From Streptomyces sp. PH10-H1 (lineage in GTDB: Bacteria; Actinomycetota; Actinomycetes; Streptomycetales; Streptomycetaceae), in NCBI RefSeq assembly GCF_030063355.1, contig NZ_JASISZ010000014.1, positions 18,004 to 82,003 on the forward strand: a stretch of DNA of 64,000 nt, given 5' to 3'. The position numbers were made by a program, and so were the translations under genes. Each line of letters opens with the position of its first letter. The stretch's first letter is position 1. Shown in pieces: positions 49,957 to 57,607 of this stretch. The notes under the pieces were generated by a model that saw only the letters and a list, made by a program, of their open reading frames with translations, made no database searches and was not told the origin of the DNA.

Positions 49957-50592
49957 ATGGCCGCGACGATCACCGCCCCGATCCGCACTGTGTGGACGTA
50001 CAGGGTCAACGGCGTGGTGATGGGCACCTACGCCGAGGACTACGCCCGTGGCATGTACGAGACCCTGGCCGCCCTCCACCCCGCCTCCCGCGTCCAGTTC
50101 ATGCGGTTCGACCACTACGCATCGGACTTCGCCACCACCGGCAAGAACTGGACCAGCGTTCCCACTGTCGTGGCAGACACCCACCCGGAACCCGCGCCGG
50201 AGCCGCAGAAGGAGAGCACGGCAATCGAGCTGCTCGACCCGAAGCGCCCCTGCCGCCGCTGCAAGGCAACCGGTACCTTCCACCTCCCGAACGGTCCCGT
50301 CCAGTGCCGCAACTGCACCGGCACGGGCAAGGTCCCCTCGGCTCGCGACCGGCGCCGTATCAAGGCCGCTGACCGCAACTACTACCGACTCATCAAGGTC
50401 ATGTACGCGCGAGCCGAAGAGCGCGACGGCCGCCGTTGCGGCGACATCGACTTCACGGCCCACCAGGGCTTCAGCCTGCTGGAGCAAAACGAGCGGCACC
50501 GCCTTCCGGCCCTGTTCCGGTCGCTCGAAGCCGGACGCGTCGATGACGTGATCGACATGCTCATCGCCTACCGCAACGCGCACACCGCCTGA
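49957..50592 (+). CDS. Hypothetical protein with DnaJ-type zinc-finger cysteines
   Basis: The 211-residue product has an N-terminal VWTYRVNGVVMGTYAEDYARGMYETLAAL, two cysteine pairs CRRCKATGTF and CRNCTGTGKV resembling the DnaJ central zinc finger, and a helical C-terminus. It is the first gene controlled by the four-dyad region. Function unknown. Confidence 0.7.
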   Translation: MAATITAPIRTVWTYRVNGVVMGTYAEDYARGMYETLAALHPASRVQFMRFDHYASDFATTGKNWTSVPTVVADTHPEPAPEPQKESTAIELLDPKRPCRRCKATGTFHLPNGPVQCRNCTGTGKVPSARDRRRIKAADRNYYRLIKVMYARAEERDGRRCGDIDFTAHQGFSLLEQNERHRLPALFRSLEAGRVDDVIDMLIAYRNAHTA

Positions 50593-50601
50593 CCCACCCC
50601 C

Positions 50602-50625
50602 GCCCGCCCCTCACCCGGGGCGGGC
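50602..50625. terminator. Hairpin
   Basis: GCCCGCCCC (50602-50610) pairs with GGGGCGGGC (50617-50625) around a 6-nt loop after the zinc-finger gene. Confidence 0.65.
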
Positions 50626-50667
50626 CCCGCACCCACCACCCGCACACCGCACCGCAGGGGGAACCAG

Positions 50668-50985
50668 ATGCGCGCCTCGATCCGCTTCATCCGCCGCACA
50701 ATCACCGCCGCCCGCCACATCACCCAGGCCCTGGTCTCCGCGATCCGTGGCCACCAGTTCCGGCTGATCGCCGACCTGTACCGGGCCATCGACAACGGTG
50801 CAGCGGTCGCCATCAGCTACACCCGGTCGGACGGCGAACAGTCCACCCGGACCATCGAGCCCCGCGCACTGACCCTCTCCGCCGCCGGACACGTCCTGCT
50901 CCGCGCCTACGACCGGCGTGACGCCGAGGACACCACGTTCCGGGTTGACCGGATCACTGGTGCCGACTTCGCGAGGTGCGCGTAG
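50668..50985 (+). CDS. WYL-like small protein
   Basis: The 105-residue product ends in VAISYTRSDGEQSTRTIEPRALTLSAAGHVLLRAYDRRDAEDTTFRVDRITGADF. This follows the beta-strand pattern of WYL domains (..Y..G....R.IEP......G..L.AY......FR.DRI). The N-terminus is helical and basic. WYL domains bind nucleotides or nucleic acid ligands and often regulate phage and defence genes. Confidence 0.7.
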   Translation: MRASIRFIRRTITAARHITQALVSAIRGHQFRLIADLYRAIDNGAAVAISYTRSDGEQSTRTIEPRALTLSAAGHVLLRAYDRRDAEDTTFRVDRITGADFARCA

Positions 50986-51033
50986 ACCAACTCCACCGCC
51001 GCCCAACTCGCACTCGTCCAGCAAGGAGACGTC

Positions 51034-51333
51034 ATGGACCGCATCGTCATCGACCAGGCGAGGATCCGCATCGACCCGTCGATCAAGGTCAAGCCGGGGT
51101 GGGAGTTTCCTCGCCCGTTGACGTGGTGGCAGCACATGATCCCGTGCTGGCTGGACGCTGCAGAAGACGCTACGGGGCACATCGTGCTCAGTGCGAGTGG
51201 GCGCAGCGCAGACGGGCGCGTGGAGGAGCTGTCGCTCGCGATGATCCGGCGCGACATGAGGCAGGCGCAGGTGTTCCTGGACAGTCGACGGTTCCTCGAT
51301 TTCTCCGACGCCATCGTCGCGGAGGCCGCGTAG
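51034..51333 (+). CDS. Hypothetical protein
   Basis: The 99-residue product contains IDPSIKVKPGWEFPRPLTWWQHMIPCWLDAAEDATGHIVLSASGR and MIRRDMRQAQVFLDSRRFLDFSDAIVAEAA. No family recognised. Ends at TAG; the same frame stays open for another 43 codons. Confidence 0.55.
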   Translation: MDRIVIDQARIRIDPSIKVKPGWEFPRPLTWWQHMIPCWLDAAEDATGHIVLSASGRSADGRVEELSLAMIRRDMRQAQVFLDSRRFLDFSDAIVAEAA

Positions 51334-51465
51334 CCCAACTTCACCGCCGAGCGCACCACCACCGCACCCCCGCCGCTCCCGCCCTGGGAGGAGACGGCCG
51401 CAGAGGTCGCCGCCTGGGACCGGCAGTGGGGCGACCGCGACGACGACACCGACGACGAAGGCTGA
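51334..51465 (+). pseudogene. In-frame extension without start codon (possible remnant)
   Basis: After the TAG of the preceding gene the same frame continues through APPPLPPWEETAAEVAAWD and DRDDDTDDEG to a TGA that overlaps the next ribosome-binding site. No ATG, GTG, TTG or CTG is in frame. Either a nonsense change truncated the upstream gene or this is a decayed tail. Confidence 0.35.
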
Positions 51466-51475
51466 GGAGCCGACC

Positions 51476-52051
51476 ATGACCCGCCAGACGACCGAACCCC
51501 TGGACGTCCTCAGCCTTTCGACGGGCGACCGCCAGATTCACGAGCTGGCCCGGTCCTTCCGGGAGTCGTTCGGGATCGAGATGAACCCGCCCTACCAGCG
51601 CGGCCGGGTCTGGACGCTGGACCAGAGGATCGCCCTGGTCCGCTCGTGGCTCACCGGGACCCCGACGGGCGTGGTCATCCTCAACGACCGCAGCGCGAAC
51701 CTGATGGCCAAGCGGGACGACAACGCCCCGATCTATGCGTGCATCGACGGGCAGCAGCGCCTGACCACCGCCTACGACTGGTTCGACGACCTGTTCGCCG
51801 TGCCCGCCTCCTGGTTCCCGGCGGAGGACGTGACCGCCACCGAGGCGACCGACGACGGAGCCTACGTCCGCTGGTCGGGCCTGAGCCTGGTCCGGCAGCG
51901 GCACTTCAAGAACCGGTCGCACCTCACGGTCGCCGTGGCCCACGTCGCCACCGTCCAGGAGGAAGCGGCCGTGTACCTCCTCGTCAACGGCGGCGGCACC
52001 CCGCAGACCGACGCGGACATGAGCAACGCCGCACGCATCGCCGACCGCTGA
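51476..52051 (+). CDS. Solo DUF262-like protein
   Basis: The 191-residue product has LARSFRESFGIEMNPPYQRGRVWTLDQRIALVRSWLTGTPTG, ACIDGQQRLTT and HFKNRSHLTVAVAHVATVQEEAAVYLLVNGGGTPQTDADMSNAA. PPYQRG and DGQQRLTT are the DUF262 hallmarks. The domain is ParB-related and occurs in GmrSD-type anti-phage nucleases, where an HNH (DUF1524) domain normally follows; here it is absent. Nucleotide hydrolysis or DNA-modification sensing are plausible. Confidence 0.85.
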   Translation: MTRQTTEPLDVLSLSTGDRQIHELARSFRESFGIEMNPPYQRGRVWTLDQRIALVRSWLTGTPTGVVILNDRSANLMAKRDDNAPIYACIDGQQRLTTAYDWFDDLFAVPASWFPAEDVTATEATDDGAYVRWSGLSLVRQRHFKNRSHLTVAVAHVATVQEEAAVYLLVNGGGTPQTDADMSNAARIADR

Positions 52052-52110
52052 GCCCGGCCTCTACGACCGCGACGACGAACCCGCAGACGACGAGAACTGA
52101 GGAACCCACC

Positions 52111-52371
52111 GTGCAGGACTTGACCCCGGCCCCGGCACCCGCCGCCGAACTGACCGCAACGCTCCTCGTGGGCTCGTTGGCCTCCCGGTGCAGCAACTGC
52201 CGGATGGGCACCCTCATCAGCGGCGTCACCCACCACCGCGACGTGTCGGGATACAGCCCGCAGCCCGGAGCAGGCTGCGGGGCCCGGTTCACCGCCATCG
52301 CTGCTGAGGGGTGGGCCGCCACCGACGCCGAACTGCGGGCCCTGCGCCCCGACCTGCCCGTCCGCGCCTAA
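52111..52371 (+). CDS. Small hypothetical protein
   Basis: The 86-residue product has a cysteine pair (CSNC), GCGARFTAIAAEGW and a helical tail. TGAGGA precedes the GTG. Function unknown. Confidence 0.5.
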   Translation: MQDLTPAPAPAAELTATLLVGSLASRCSNCRMGTLISGVTHHRDVSGYSPQPGAGCGARFTAIAAEGWAATDAELRALRPDLPVRA

Positions 52372-52385
52372 CCCCCACCCCGCCT

Positions 52386-52419
52386 CCCTGCTGCCGGATG
52401 CCACCGGCCGGCAGCAGGG
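52386..52419. terminator. Hairpin
   Basis: CCCTGCTGCCGG (52386-52397) pairs perfectly with CCGGCAGCAGGG (52408-52419) around a 10-nt loop between single-gene units. Confidence 0.7.
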
Positions 52420-52444
52420 CACCCAACCCGAGGAGCCCCGCCCC

Positions 52445-52849
52445 GTGATCCGCGAGACCCGCTTCCTGATCTCCCACAAGTCCTTCGCCGTCGACCTGTC
52501 CACCTTGACCGGCGAGCAGCACGAGCGCGGCGACCGCATCGCCTACAGCGGCCACGTCAGCGCCGTCTGGTTCCGCCGGAAGGACGGCACCACCCGGGCG
52601 TGCCTCGGAACGCTGAAGCTGTGGAGCCACTACCTGCCGGCTCCCCTGGATCTCACCGATCCCCGCGCGGTGCTCGCCGCTGACATGGACGGCCGGTACG
52701 GCGGCGACTGCCACGGCCGCTGGGACGGTGAGCGGTACTGGGGTGCGCAGGAGCCGTTCACCATGGCGCTCCACCTGACCTTGCTTGAGCCGATGCTCGA
52801 CAACTACCCGGCGATACCCGAGGACCACGACGGCTGGTGGCGGTTCTGA
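52445..52849 (+). CDS. Hypothetical protein
   Basis: The 134-residue product is beta-rich at the N-terminus (IRETRFLISHKSFAVDLSTL, AYSGHVSAVWFRRKDGTTRACLGTLKLW) and ends LEPMLDNYPAIPEDHDGWWRF. GAGGAG precedes the GTG. No family recognised. Confidence 0.55.
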   Translation: MIRETRFLISHKSFAVDLSTLTGEQHERGDRIAYSGHVSAVWFRRKDGTTRACLGTLKLWSHYLPAPLDLTDPRAVLAADMDGRYGGDCHGRWDGERYWGAQEPFTMALHLTLLEPMLDNYPAIPEDHDGWWRF

Positions 52850-52914
52850 CCATCCCCCCGTACCCCGCGCCGAGGTCCCCCCGCTGGCGCGGTGGCGTCC
52901 CCGATGGGCGCCAA

Positions 52915-52943
52915 CCCCCGGCCGTCAACACGGCGGCCGGGGG
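52915..52943. terminator. Hairpin
   Basis: CCCCCGGCCG (52915-52924) pairs with CGGCCGGGGG (52934-52943) around a 9-nt loop, 23 nt before the next start. Confidence 0.68.
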
Positions 52944-52966
52944 ACCCGAGACGAAGGAGCAGCACC

Positions 52967-53275
52967 ATGCAGACCACCGCAGCAGCCGACGAAATCCGCG
53001 CCAAGATCCGGAAGTTGGTCCACCTCGCCCGAGGCGGCTGGACGTCGCCCGCAATGAAGGACGAGGAGGCGCAGCAGGTGTACGACGCCGTCCGAGCCGC
53101 CGCCCTGAACGAGGCCATCGAGGCGGCCCGCACCGAGTACCTGCACGACGACACCCGCACGTCGGAGGACCGCGCCTACAACCAGGGCGTGTCCGACGCC
53201 GTCGCCGCCATCGGGGCACTGCTGGAGACGGCGGCAGCCACCTCGGCCGATGCCAACCCGATCACCGAAAGCTGA
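52967..53275 (+). CDS. Helical hypothetical protein
   Basis: The 102-residue product is almost entirely helical (ADEIRAKIRKLVHLARGGW, EEAQQVYDAVRAAALNEAIEAARTEYL, GVSDAVAAIGALLETAA). AAGGAG lies 7 nt before the ATG. Function unknown. Confidence 0.58.
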   Translation: MQTTAAADEIRAKIRKLVHLARGGWTSPAMKDEEAQQVYDAVRAAALNEAIEAARTEYLHDDTRTSEDRAYNQGVSDAVAAIGALLETAAATSADANPITES

Positions 53276-53286
53276 GGAGCAGCACC

Positions 53287-53721
53287 GTGAGACTCCGCCA
53301 AGCCCAGGCGATGCTCGACATCGCCACCCACCTCGAAGCAGCCAGGCTGGGTTTCATGACCTGGCCGTTCGAGCCCGACGACCCGGACACTGCCGACCCG
53401 ACCGGCGACGACTACCTGACCGGGTACGTAGAGATCAACGACCCCGACCTTCGGAACAGCGCCACCCGGACGTACAACCTCGACATCAAGGTCGGCCCGG
53501 GCCCGTTCCAGATCACCACGCGCCTCGTCTACGGATACCTGGGCGACCCGGACGCCGTGGTGCTCGTGCAGCGCACCGACTCTGTTCGCTCGGGCGACGA
53601 CCACTTCAAGCCGGGCATCGGACAGGAGATCGCCGCACTGATGATCGCCAAGATCCGACAGAACGAGGCGCCCTACGGGGCCGCGTACCGAGCCCGCGCA
53701 GGCAAGGCGGCCACCTCATGA
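53287..53721 (+). CDS. Hypothetical protein
   Basis: The 144-residue product has RLRQAQAMLDIATHLEAARLGFMTWPFEPDD, a beta-rich middle (TYNLDIKVGPGPFQITTRLVYGYLGDPDAVVLV) and a helical end. Function unknown. Confidence 0.55.
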   Translation: MRLRQAQAMLDIATHLEAARLGFMTWPFEPDDPDTADPTGDDYLTGYVEINDPDLRNSATRTYNLDIKVGPGPFQITTRLVYGYLGDPDAVVLVQRTDSVRSGDDHFKPGIGQEIAALMIAKIRQNEAPYGAAYRARAGKAATS

Positions 53722-53954
53722 GCGGCATCGGCCAGGACCCGGAGGAGACCGCGGCGGAGCTCGACGAGCACGGCGAGCACGCTGGCGCCGACCTCATGCG
53801 GGAGATGGCGGCGGAGATCGAGCGGCTGGAAGCCCAGCGGTCAGCGCTGCTTCGGGAGGCCGCAAAGCCGCCGGAAGTCCTGCCCTGCGCCTGCTACCCG
53901 AACCCCGCCGCCCACGAGACCGCGTGCCCGCAGAGCACGCCGACCGAGGGCTGA
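53718..53954 (+). CDS. Small hypothetical protein
   Basis: The 78-residue product has AADLMREMAAEIERLEAQRSALLREAAK-type coiled coil (residues about 23-50) and a C-terminal CACYPNPAAHETACPQSTP. The last part matches the tiny ORF at 54758. The ATG overlaps the upstream stop. Confidence 0.5.
   Translation: MSGIGQDPEETAAELDEHGEHAGADLMREMAAEIERLEAQRSALLREAAKPPEVLPCACYPNPAAHETACPQSTPTEG
53912..53935. repeat. 24-nt direct repeat, copy 1
   Basis: Identical to 54781-54804 and encoding HETACPQ in both places. It lies just before a TGAGGA stop/ribosome-binding junction in each copy, suggesting duplication of a gene-end cassette. Confidence 0.75.
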
Positions 53955-53962
53955 GGACGACC

Positions 53963-54205
53963 ATGCCCCGCTGTGACGTCACCGACCTCGACACCAGCAT
54001 GTGCGCCCACTGTCTCGGCCACGCCGACCCCGAACAGCAGGCCAAACGCGTCCGTGCGCGCCTGCTGGCCTCCGGCCGCTGGTTCCCAGCCCTGTACCCC
54101 GGCACCTGCGAGCACTGCGGTGAGCGCTTCGAGCCTGGCGCCGCGATCCGCCTGGAGATCCCGCAGGGCTGGTGCGCCGAGTGCTGCGCCGAGTCCACCC
54201 CGTGA
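53963..54205 (+). CDS. Small cysteine-rich (zinc-ribbon) protein
   Basis: The 80-residue product has CAHC, CEHCGERFEPG and CAECC, two probable zinc-binding knuckles. It starts 8 nt after the preceding gene. A nucleic-acid-binding role is plausible but not shown. Confidence 0.6.
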   Translation: MPRCDVTDLDTSMCAHCLGHADPEQQAKRVRARLLASGRWFPALYPGTCEHCGERFEPGAAIRLEIPQGWCAECCAESTP

Positions 54206-54381
54206 CCTCCGCCCCCTACGGCACCGCCCCCTGCCCGGCCTGCGACCTCCCGCACCCGCTCACCAAGCGCCGCCGGATCAGCCGGCACCCGTGCGGGCTG
54301 CCCGTGACCGTGCAGGGGTGGGGGCAAAGGTGCAGGGGCGCGGGACGGGTGCCGATTACGAACGAAGGAGCAGCAGCATGA
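54202..54381 (+). CDS. Small zinc-finger-like protein
   Basis: The 59-residue product has CPACDLPHPLTKRRRISRHPCG, with a basic centre. It overlaps the previous stop by 4 nt and the next start by 4 nt. Confidence 0.45.
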   Translation: MTSAPYGTAPCPACDLPHPLTKRRRISRHPCGLPVTVQGWGQRCRGAGRVPITNEGAAA

Positions 54382-54761
54382 ACCGTCAGATCTGGTTCAA
54401 CAAGGCCGGCGAGCCCATCGACGCCGGAACCGCCAACGACCTGCTCGGTGACCGCGACTACGCCCGCGTCGCCCTCGCCCGCGTCACCAGCAGCAGCGAC
54501 CCGGGCATCGACTACCGGATCTCCACCGTGTGGCTCGGCCTGAATCACAGCTTCCTCGGCGACGGGCCGCCCATCCTCTTCGAGACGATGGTGTTCGGCG
54601 GCGGCGAGGACCAGGACCAAACGTGCTGGCGCTGGACCACCGAAGCAGCAGCCGTGGCCGGGCACGCGGAAGTCGTGGCCACCATCGCCGCGACCGTGCC
54701 CGACGACCAGGTCCGCGCGCTGGACGGCTGGCCCGTCAACCTGACCAAGGAGCAGCAGTGA
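54378..54761 (+). CDS. Hypothetical protein
   Basis: The 127-residue product contains IDYRISTVWLGLNHSFLGDGPPILFETMVFGG, a pattern I associate with a small beta-rich family common in actinophages. ETMVFGGGEDQDQTCWRW follows, then a helical end. GAAGGAG precedes the ATG. Confidence 0.6.
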   Translation: MNRQIWFNKAGEPIDAGTANDLLGDRDYARVALARVTSSSDPGIDYRISTVWLGLNHSFLGDGPPILFETMVFGGGEDQDQTCWRWTTEAAAVAGHAEVVATIAATVPDDQVRALDGWPVNLTKEQQ

Positions 54762-54823
54762 CTGCCCTCCCTTGTGCCGACCACGAGACCGCGTGCCCGC
54801 AGAGGACGCCGGACGAGAGCTGA
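54758..54823 (+). CDS. Tiny ORF sharing a repeated C-terminus
   Basis: The 21-codon frame encodes MTALPCADHETACPQRTPDE-type sequence, whose last part matches the end of the protein at 53718. It overlaps its neighbour by 4 nt. It may be a remnant of a duplicated gene rather than a functional peptide. Confidence 0.3.
   Translation: MTALPCADHETACPQRTPDES
54781..54804. repeat. 24-nt direct repeat, copy 2
   Basis: Exact copy of 53912-53935, spaced 869 bp from it, in the tiny ORF. Confidence 0.75.
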
Positions 54824-54829
54824 GGAACC

Positions 54830-55309
54830 ATGAGCGACACCGATCTGGACATTGACCACCTGCTGCCCGGCCCCTGGCACGAGCTGACCGTCACGGCCGA
54901 GCAGGTCGATCTGGCGCACCCCGACGACTGCCCGCACCCCCGCTGCCAGATCGGCCGCAACCCGGACTTCTTCGCCGTCGGCCTGCCCGTGGGCGTGTAC
55001 CGGGCCCGGGTGTCCGGCTTGGGCGCCGAGTATCAGCACGCTGACGGCAGCCCCGTGGACGGTCGCCCCGCCCGCCTCGACCCGATCCCGATGACCAAAG
55101 CCGCCGCCGAGCGGTATGCGGACCTCGCCGACGAGGCCCTCAACGCCTACTGGCACCAGGACCAGTGCAACTGCGACACCTGGCCGACGTCCTGCCACAG
55201 CGGCTACACGCCCGGCCAGTGGGACACCAGCGCCTGGTACGCCGCGCTGCCCGTGCTGATCGCAGCAGTGCGCGCCGACCTTCGAGCCGAGAGCAGGGAC
55301 CATGCCTGA
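54830..55309 (+). CDS. Hypothetical protein
   Basis: The 159-residue product has HPDDCPHPRCQIGRNP (cysteine pair), a central AERYADLADEALNAYWHQDQC and CNCDTWPTSCH, likely metal-binding, and a helical C-terminus. TGAGGA overlaps the preceding stop. Function unknown. Confidence 0.55.
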   Translation: MSDTDLDIDHLLPGPWHELTVTAEQVDLAHPDDCPHPRCQIGRNPDFFAVGLPVGVYRARVSGLGAEYQHADGSPVDGRPARLDPIPMTKAAAERYADLADEALNAYWHQDQCNCDTWPTSCHSGYTPGQWDTSAWYAALPVLIAAVRADLRAESRDHA

Positions 55310-55733
55310 CACCACCGATCCCGAGTTCGGCAGCCCCGACTGGGAACTGGCCACCTCCCTCCAGACGATCCGCGACACCAAAGATAGGACCCTCGGCTTC
55401 GAGGTGCGCGACGCCGTCGCCCGACGCTACGAGCGCCTTCACCGCCAGGCGTTCCACGGCTCCCGCTTCACCGCCACCCCCGCCGAGGTCGACGCGCACC
55501 TGCGCACGGTCCTCGCCGAGGACACGTACCTGCGCTACCAGCAGGCCATCGGGAACGCCGCGGTGACGGAAGCAGTCGCTGAGATCCGGGAGGAGACCGA
55601 GCGGCTCAAGGCGCACCAGGTGCTGGAGCCGGACAAGTTCCGGCCCTGCCGTGACGCGGCCGACCAGATCGACCCCGCCCAGGGCGGCGGCCCGTGGCCC
55701 GGGAAGATCGTGCAGATCGGGGAGCAGCGGTGA
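55302..55733 (+). CDS. Helical hypothetical protein
   Basis: The 143-residue product is helix-rich (VRDAVARRYERLHRQAFHG, EDTYLRYQQAIGNAAVTEAVAEIREETERLKAHQ). It overlaps the preceding gene by 8 nt. Function unknown. Confidence 0.55.
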   Translation: MPDTTDPEFGSPDWELATSLQTIRDTKDRTLGFEVRDAVARRYERLHRQAFHGSRFTATPAEVDAHLRTVLAEDTYLRYQQAIGNAAVTEAVAEIREETERLKAHQVLEPDKFRPCRDAADQIDPAQGGGPWPGKIVQIGEQR

Positions 55734-56149
55734 GCCCGGCGCCGTGCATCCACGAGCAGCCTGACGGCGGCCACCGGTTCGAGATCCAGCCGCAGCCGCA
55801 GACCTGGCTGCCCGGGAACCCCGTCATCCCCGGCGCGATCTGGTGCTGGAGTCACCGAGACTGGGAGACCGTCCCAGACCCCACCGCGGCGACGATCCAC
55901 TACGCCGACGGCAACACGGTCCGCCTGTACGCCTGGGAGATCCAGGAGCAGCACGGCAACGTCGTGGTCCAGGGCCACGTCACCCCGGGCAGCCCGTGCC
56001 CTCGCGTCGGCCCCGCTGTGCCGGTCCGTCGGCTCGATCTGCCCGGCCGCGGTGCGCTCGCCGACCTCGTCGCCGCGGTCACCGTGTGGGACGAGGGCGA
56101 CGCCGTTGTCCTCGGCATCCGCTTCCAGATGGAAGGACCTCGCACGTGA
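55730..56149 (+). CDS. Beta-rich hypothetical protein
   Basis: The 139-residue product has IHEQPDGGHRFEIQPQPQTW, AIWCWSHRDWETVPDPTAATIHYADG and a second half with NVVVQGHV and VVLGIRFQM. It is coupled to the Thg1-like gene downstream by a 4-nt GTGA overlap. Confidence 0.52.
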   Translation: MSPAPCIHEQPDGGHRFEIQPQPQTWLPGNPVIPGAIWCWSHRDWETVPDPTAATIHYADGNTVRLYAWEIQEQHGNVVVQGHVTPGSPCPRVGPAVPVRRLDLPGRGALADLVAAVTVWDEGDAVVLGIRFQMEGPRT

Positions 56150-56922
56150 GCACGGACAGCACCGCCCTCGGCGACCGCATGAAGGCCTACGAGGCCGTGA
56201 CCCGCGCCCTCCTCCCGCGCCGCACGCACACCCTGATCCGCGTCGACATACGCGCAGCTCACTCCTACCTTCGGGGTGCCCAGAAACCCTTCGACGAGGC
56301 GTTCATGGCGGACATGGACGCAGTCGCCGAAGCCCTCTGCGCGGAGATCTCCGGCGCAGCCTTCGCGTACACGCAGTCCGACGAGATCAGCATCCTGATC
56401 ACCGACTTCGGCAGCCTGGGCACGGAGCCGTGGTTCGGCGGGGTCGTGGCGAAGCAGGTGTCGATCTCCGCGGCCCTGGCCACCGCCGTCCTCAACGAGC
56501 GCCGGTCCGGCCGCGCCCTGTTCGACTCCCGGGTGTTCACGATCGCCGACCCGGTTGAGGTCGCGAACTACTTCCTGTGGCGGCAGCGGGACGCCGTCCG
56601 CAACTCGATCAGCATGGCCGCCCAGGCCGTCTTCTCGCCGAAGCGCCTGCACGGGGTGAACTCCGGCGGCATGCAGGAACTCCTGTGGGCCGAGGCAGGC
56701 ATCAACTGGAACGACTACTCCGACGGGTGCAAGCGCGGCCGGGTCACCGTCCGGCACACCGGAGAGCGGGCCGTCGAGTACGTCGACAAGCGCAGCGGCG
56801 AGACCGTGTCCACCACTGCGGTCCGATCCTGGTGGGAGACAGCCGGGGCGCAGCACTTCACCGCCGAGCCCGGCAGGTGGCTGGCTGGCGTCATCCCCGC
56901 AATGCCCGCGCTTGCTGCGTAG
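56146..56922 (+). CDS. Thg1-like 3'-5' RNA nucleotidyltransferase
   Basis: The 258-residue product has the tRNA-His guanylyltransferase core. IRVDIRAAHSYLRGAQKPFDEAF contains metal ligand Asp34, and FAYTQSDEISILITDF holds the second acidic pair Asp79-Glu80. WRQRDAVRNSISMAAQAVFSPKRLHG is the conserved W-R-DA-RN helix. Thg1 proteins add nucleotides in the reverse (3'-5') direction to RNA 5' ends. In a mobile element this may repair tRNA cut by host defence nucleases. The GTG at 56146 is coupled to the upstream stop. Confidence 0.88.
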   Translation: MSTDSTALGDRMKAYEAVTRALLPRRTHTLIRVDIRAAHSYLRGAQKPFDEAFMADMDAVAEALCAEISGAAFAYTQSDEISILITDFGSLGTEPWFGGVVAKQVSISAALATAVLNERRSGRALFDSRVFTIADPVEVANYFLWRQRDAVRNSISMAAQAVFSPKRLHGVNSGGMQELLWAEAGINWNDYSDGCKRGRVTVRHTGERAVEYVDKRSGETVSTTAVRSWWETAGAQHFTAEPGRWLAGVIPAMPALAA

Positions 56923-56942
56923 CCGCCCACCCCGCACGACGA

Positions 56943-56974
56943 AGCCCCCAGCCGGATCACACCGGCTGGGGGCT
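56943..56974. terminator. Convergent terminator
   Basis: AGCCCCCAGCCGG (56943-56955) pairs perfectly with CCGGCTGGGGGCT (56962-56974) around a 6-nt loop. It separates the plus-strand Thg1-like gene from the minus-strand block ending at 56998. Confidence 0.85.
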
Positions 56975-56997
56975 CACTGCTGTGTGCGGGCTGCCCG

Positions 56998-57489
56998 TCA
57001 GAGGTCGATGACGGCCCACCGGCGGCGGCCATCGGGTGCGGTGTCTGTGCCGCAGCTGGACGCGCCGAGTTCCGCGAGACGCGGCAGGACGGCCTCGTCG
57101 CCGACCGCGAGGTCGGGTTGGTGGCTGAGGACCAGGATGAGGGCCTGGCGGTTCTGGTCGGCGAGGTGGACGCTGACGCGGGTGCCGCCGTCCCCGACCG
57201 CGGCGTCGACGAGGAGTGCGGTGACGTCGCCCGCAGCGGCGTGGTTGGCGCCGTATCCCCAGTCGCGGAGTTGGGCAACGACGCGCCGGCGCGCCTTGAG
57301 GGCGGACCAGGGCTGCGCTTCAAGGGGCCAGTTGACGCCCTGCCGGTTGGTCATGGTCACGTCCCGTCGGCGCGTCCGGACGATGGTGCCGGCGGGAGGG
57401 ATCGGCGGGCGCGGGGGCTGGACCGGCTTCTTGGGCGGTGGCGGCGTCTTCGGGGGGTAGTCCGGGATGTGATCGAGGGACGAGTGCAC
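56998..57489 (-). CDS. Degenerate HATPase / anti-sigma-like protein
   Basis: The 163-residue product has a proline-rich N-terminus (YPPKTPPPPKKPVQPPRPP) followed by LKARRRVVAQLRDWGYGANHAAAGDVTALLVDAAVGDGGTRVSVHLADQ and a closing RRRWAVIDL. The helix-strand order resembles the RsbW/SpoIIAB HATPase_c fold common in Streptomyces, but the N-box asparagine and G1 glycines are not clear. The GTG at 57489 follows GGGAGG. Its operon role is unknown. Confidence 0.58.
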   Translation of the reverse strand: MHSSLDHIPDYPPKTPPPPKKPVQPPRPPIPPAGTIVRTRRRDVTMTNRQGVNWPLEAQPWSALKARRRVVAQLRDWGYGANHAAAGDVTALLVDAAVGDGGTRVSVHLADQNRQALILVLSHQPDLAVGDEAVLPRLAELGASSCGTDTAPDGRRRWAVIDL

Positions 57490-57607
57490 TACAGCCTCCC
57501 GAGGCCGGACTAGGGACGGCCCTGGCGAATCGGGACGTCGCACTTATGGGTCCACCATGGCACTACGGGCCGGGCGGCGCACTCGAACATGTGACGCGTC
57601 CGGTCGG

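Noticed and set aside
53912..54804. Insertion-sequence-like direct repeats
   Set aside because: The 24-nt repeats lack terminal inverted repeats and there is no transposase between them. Duplication of a gene end is simpler.
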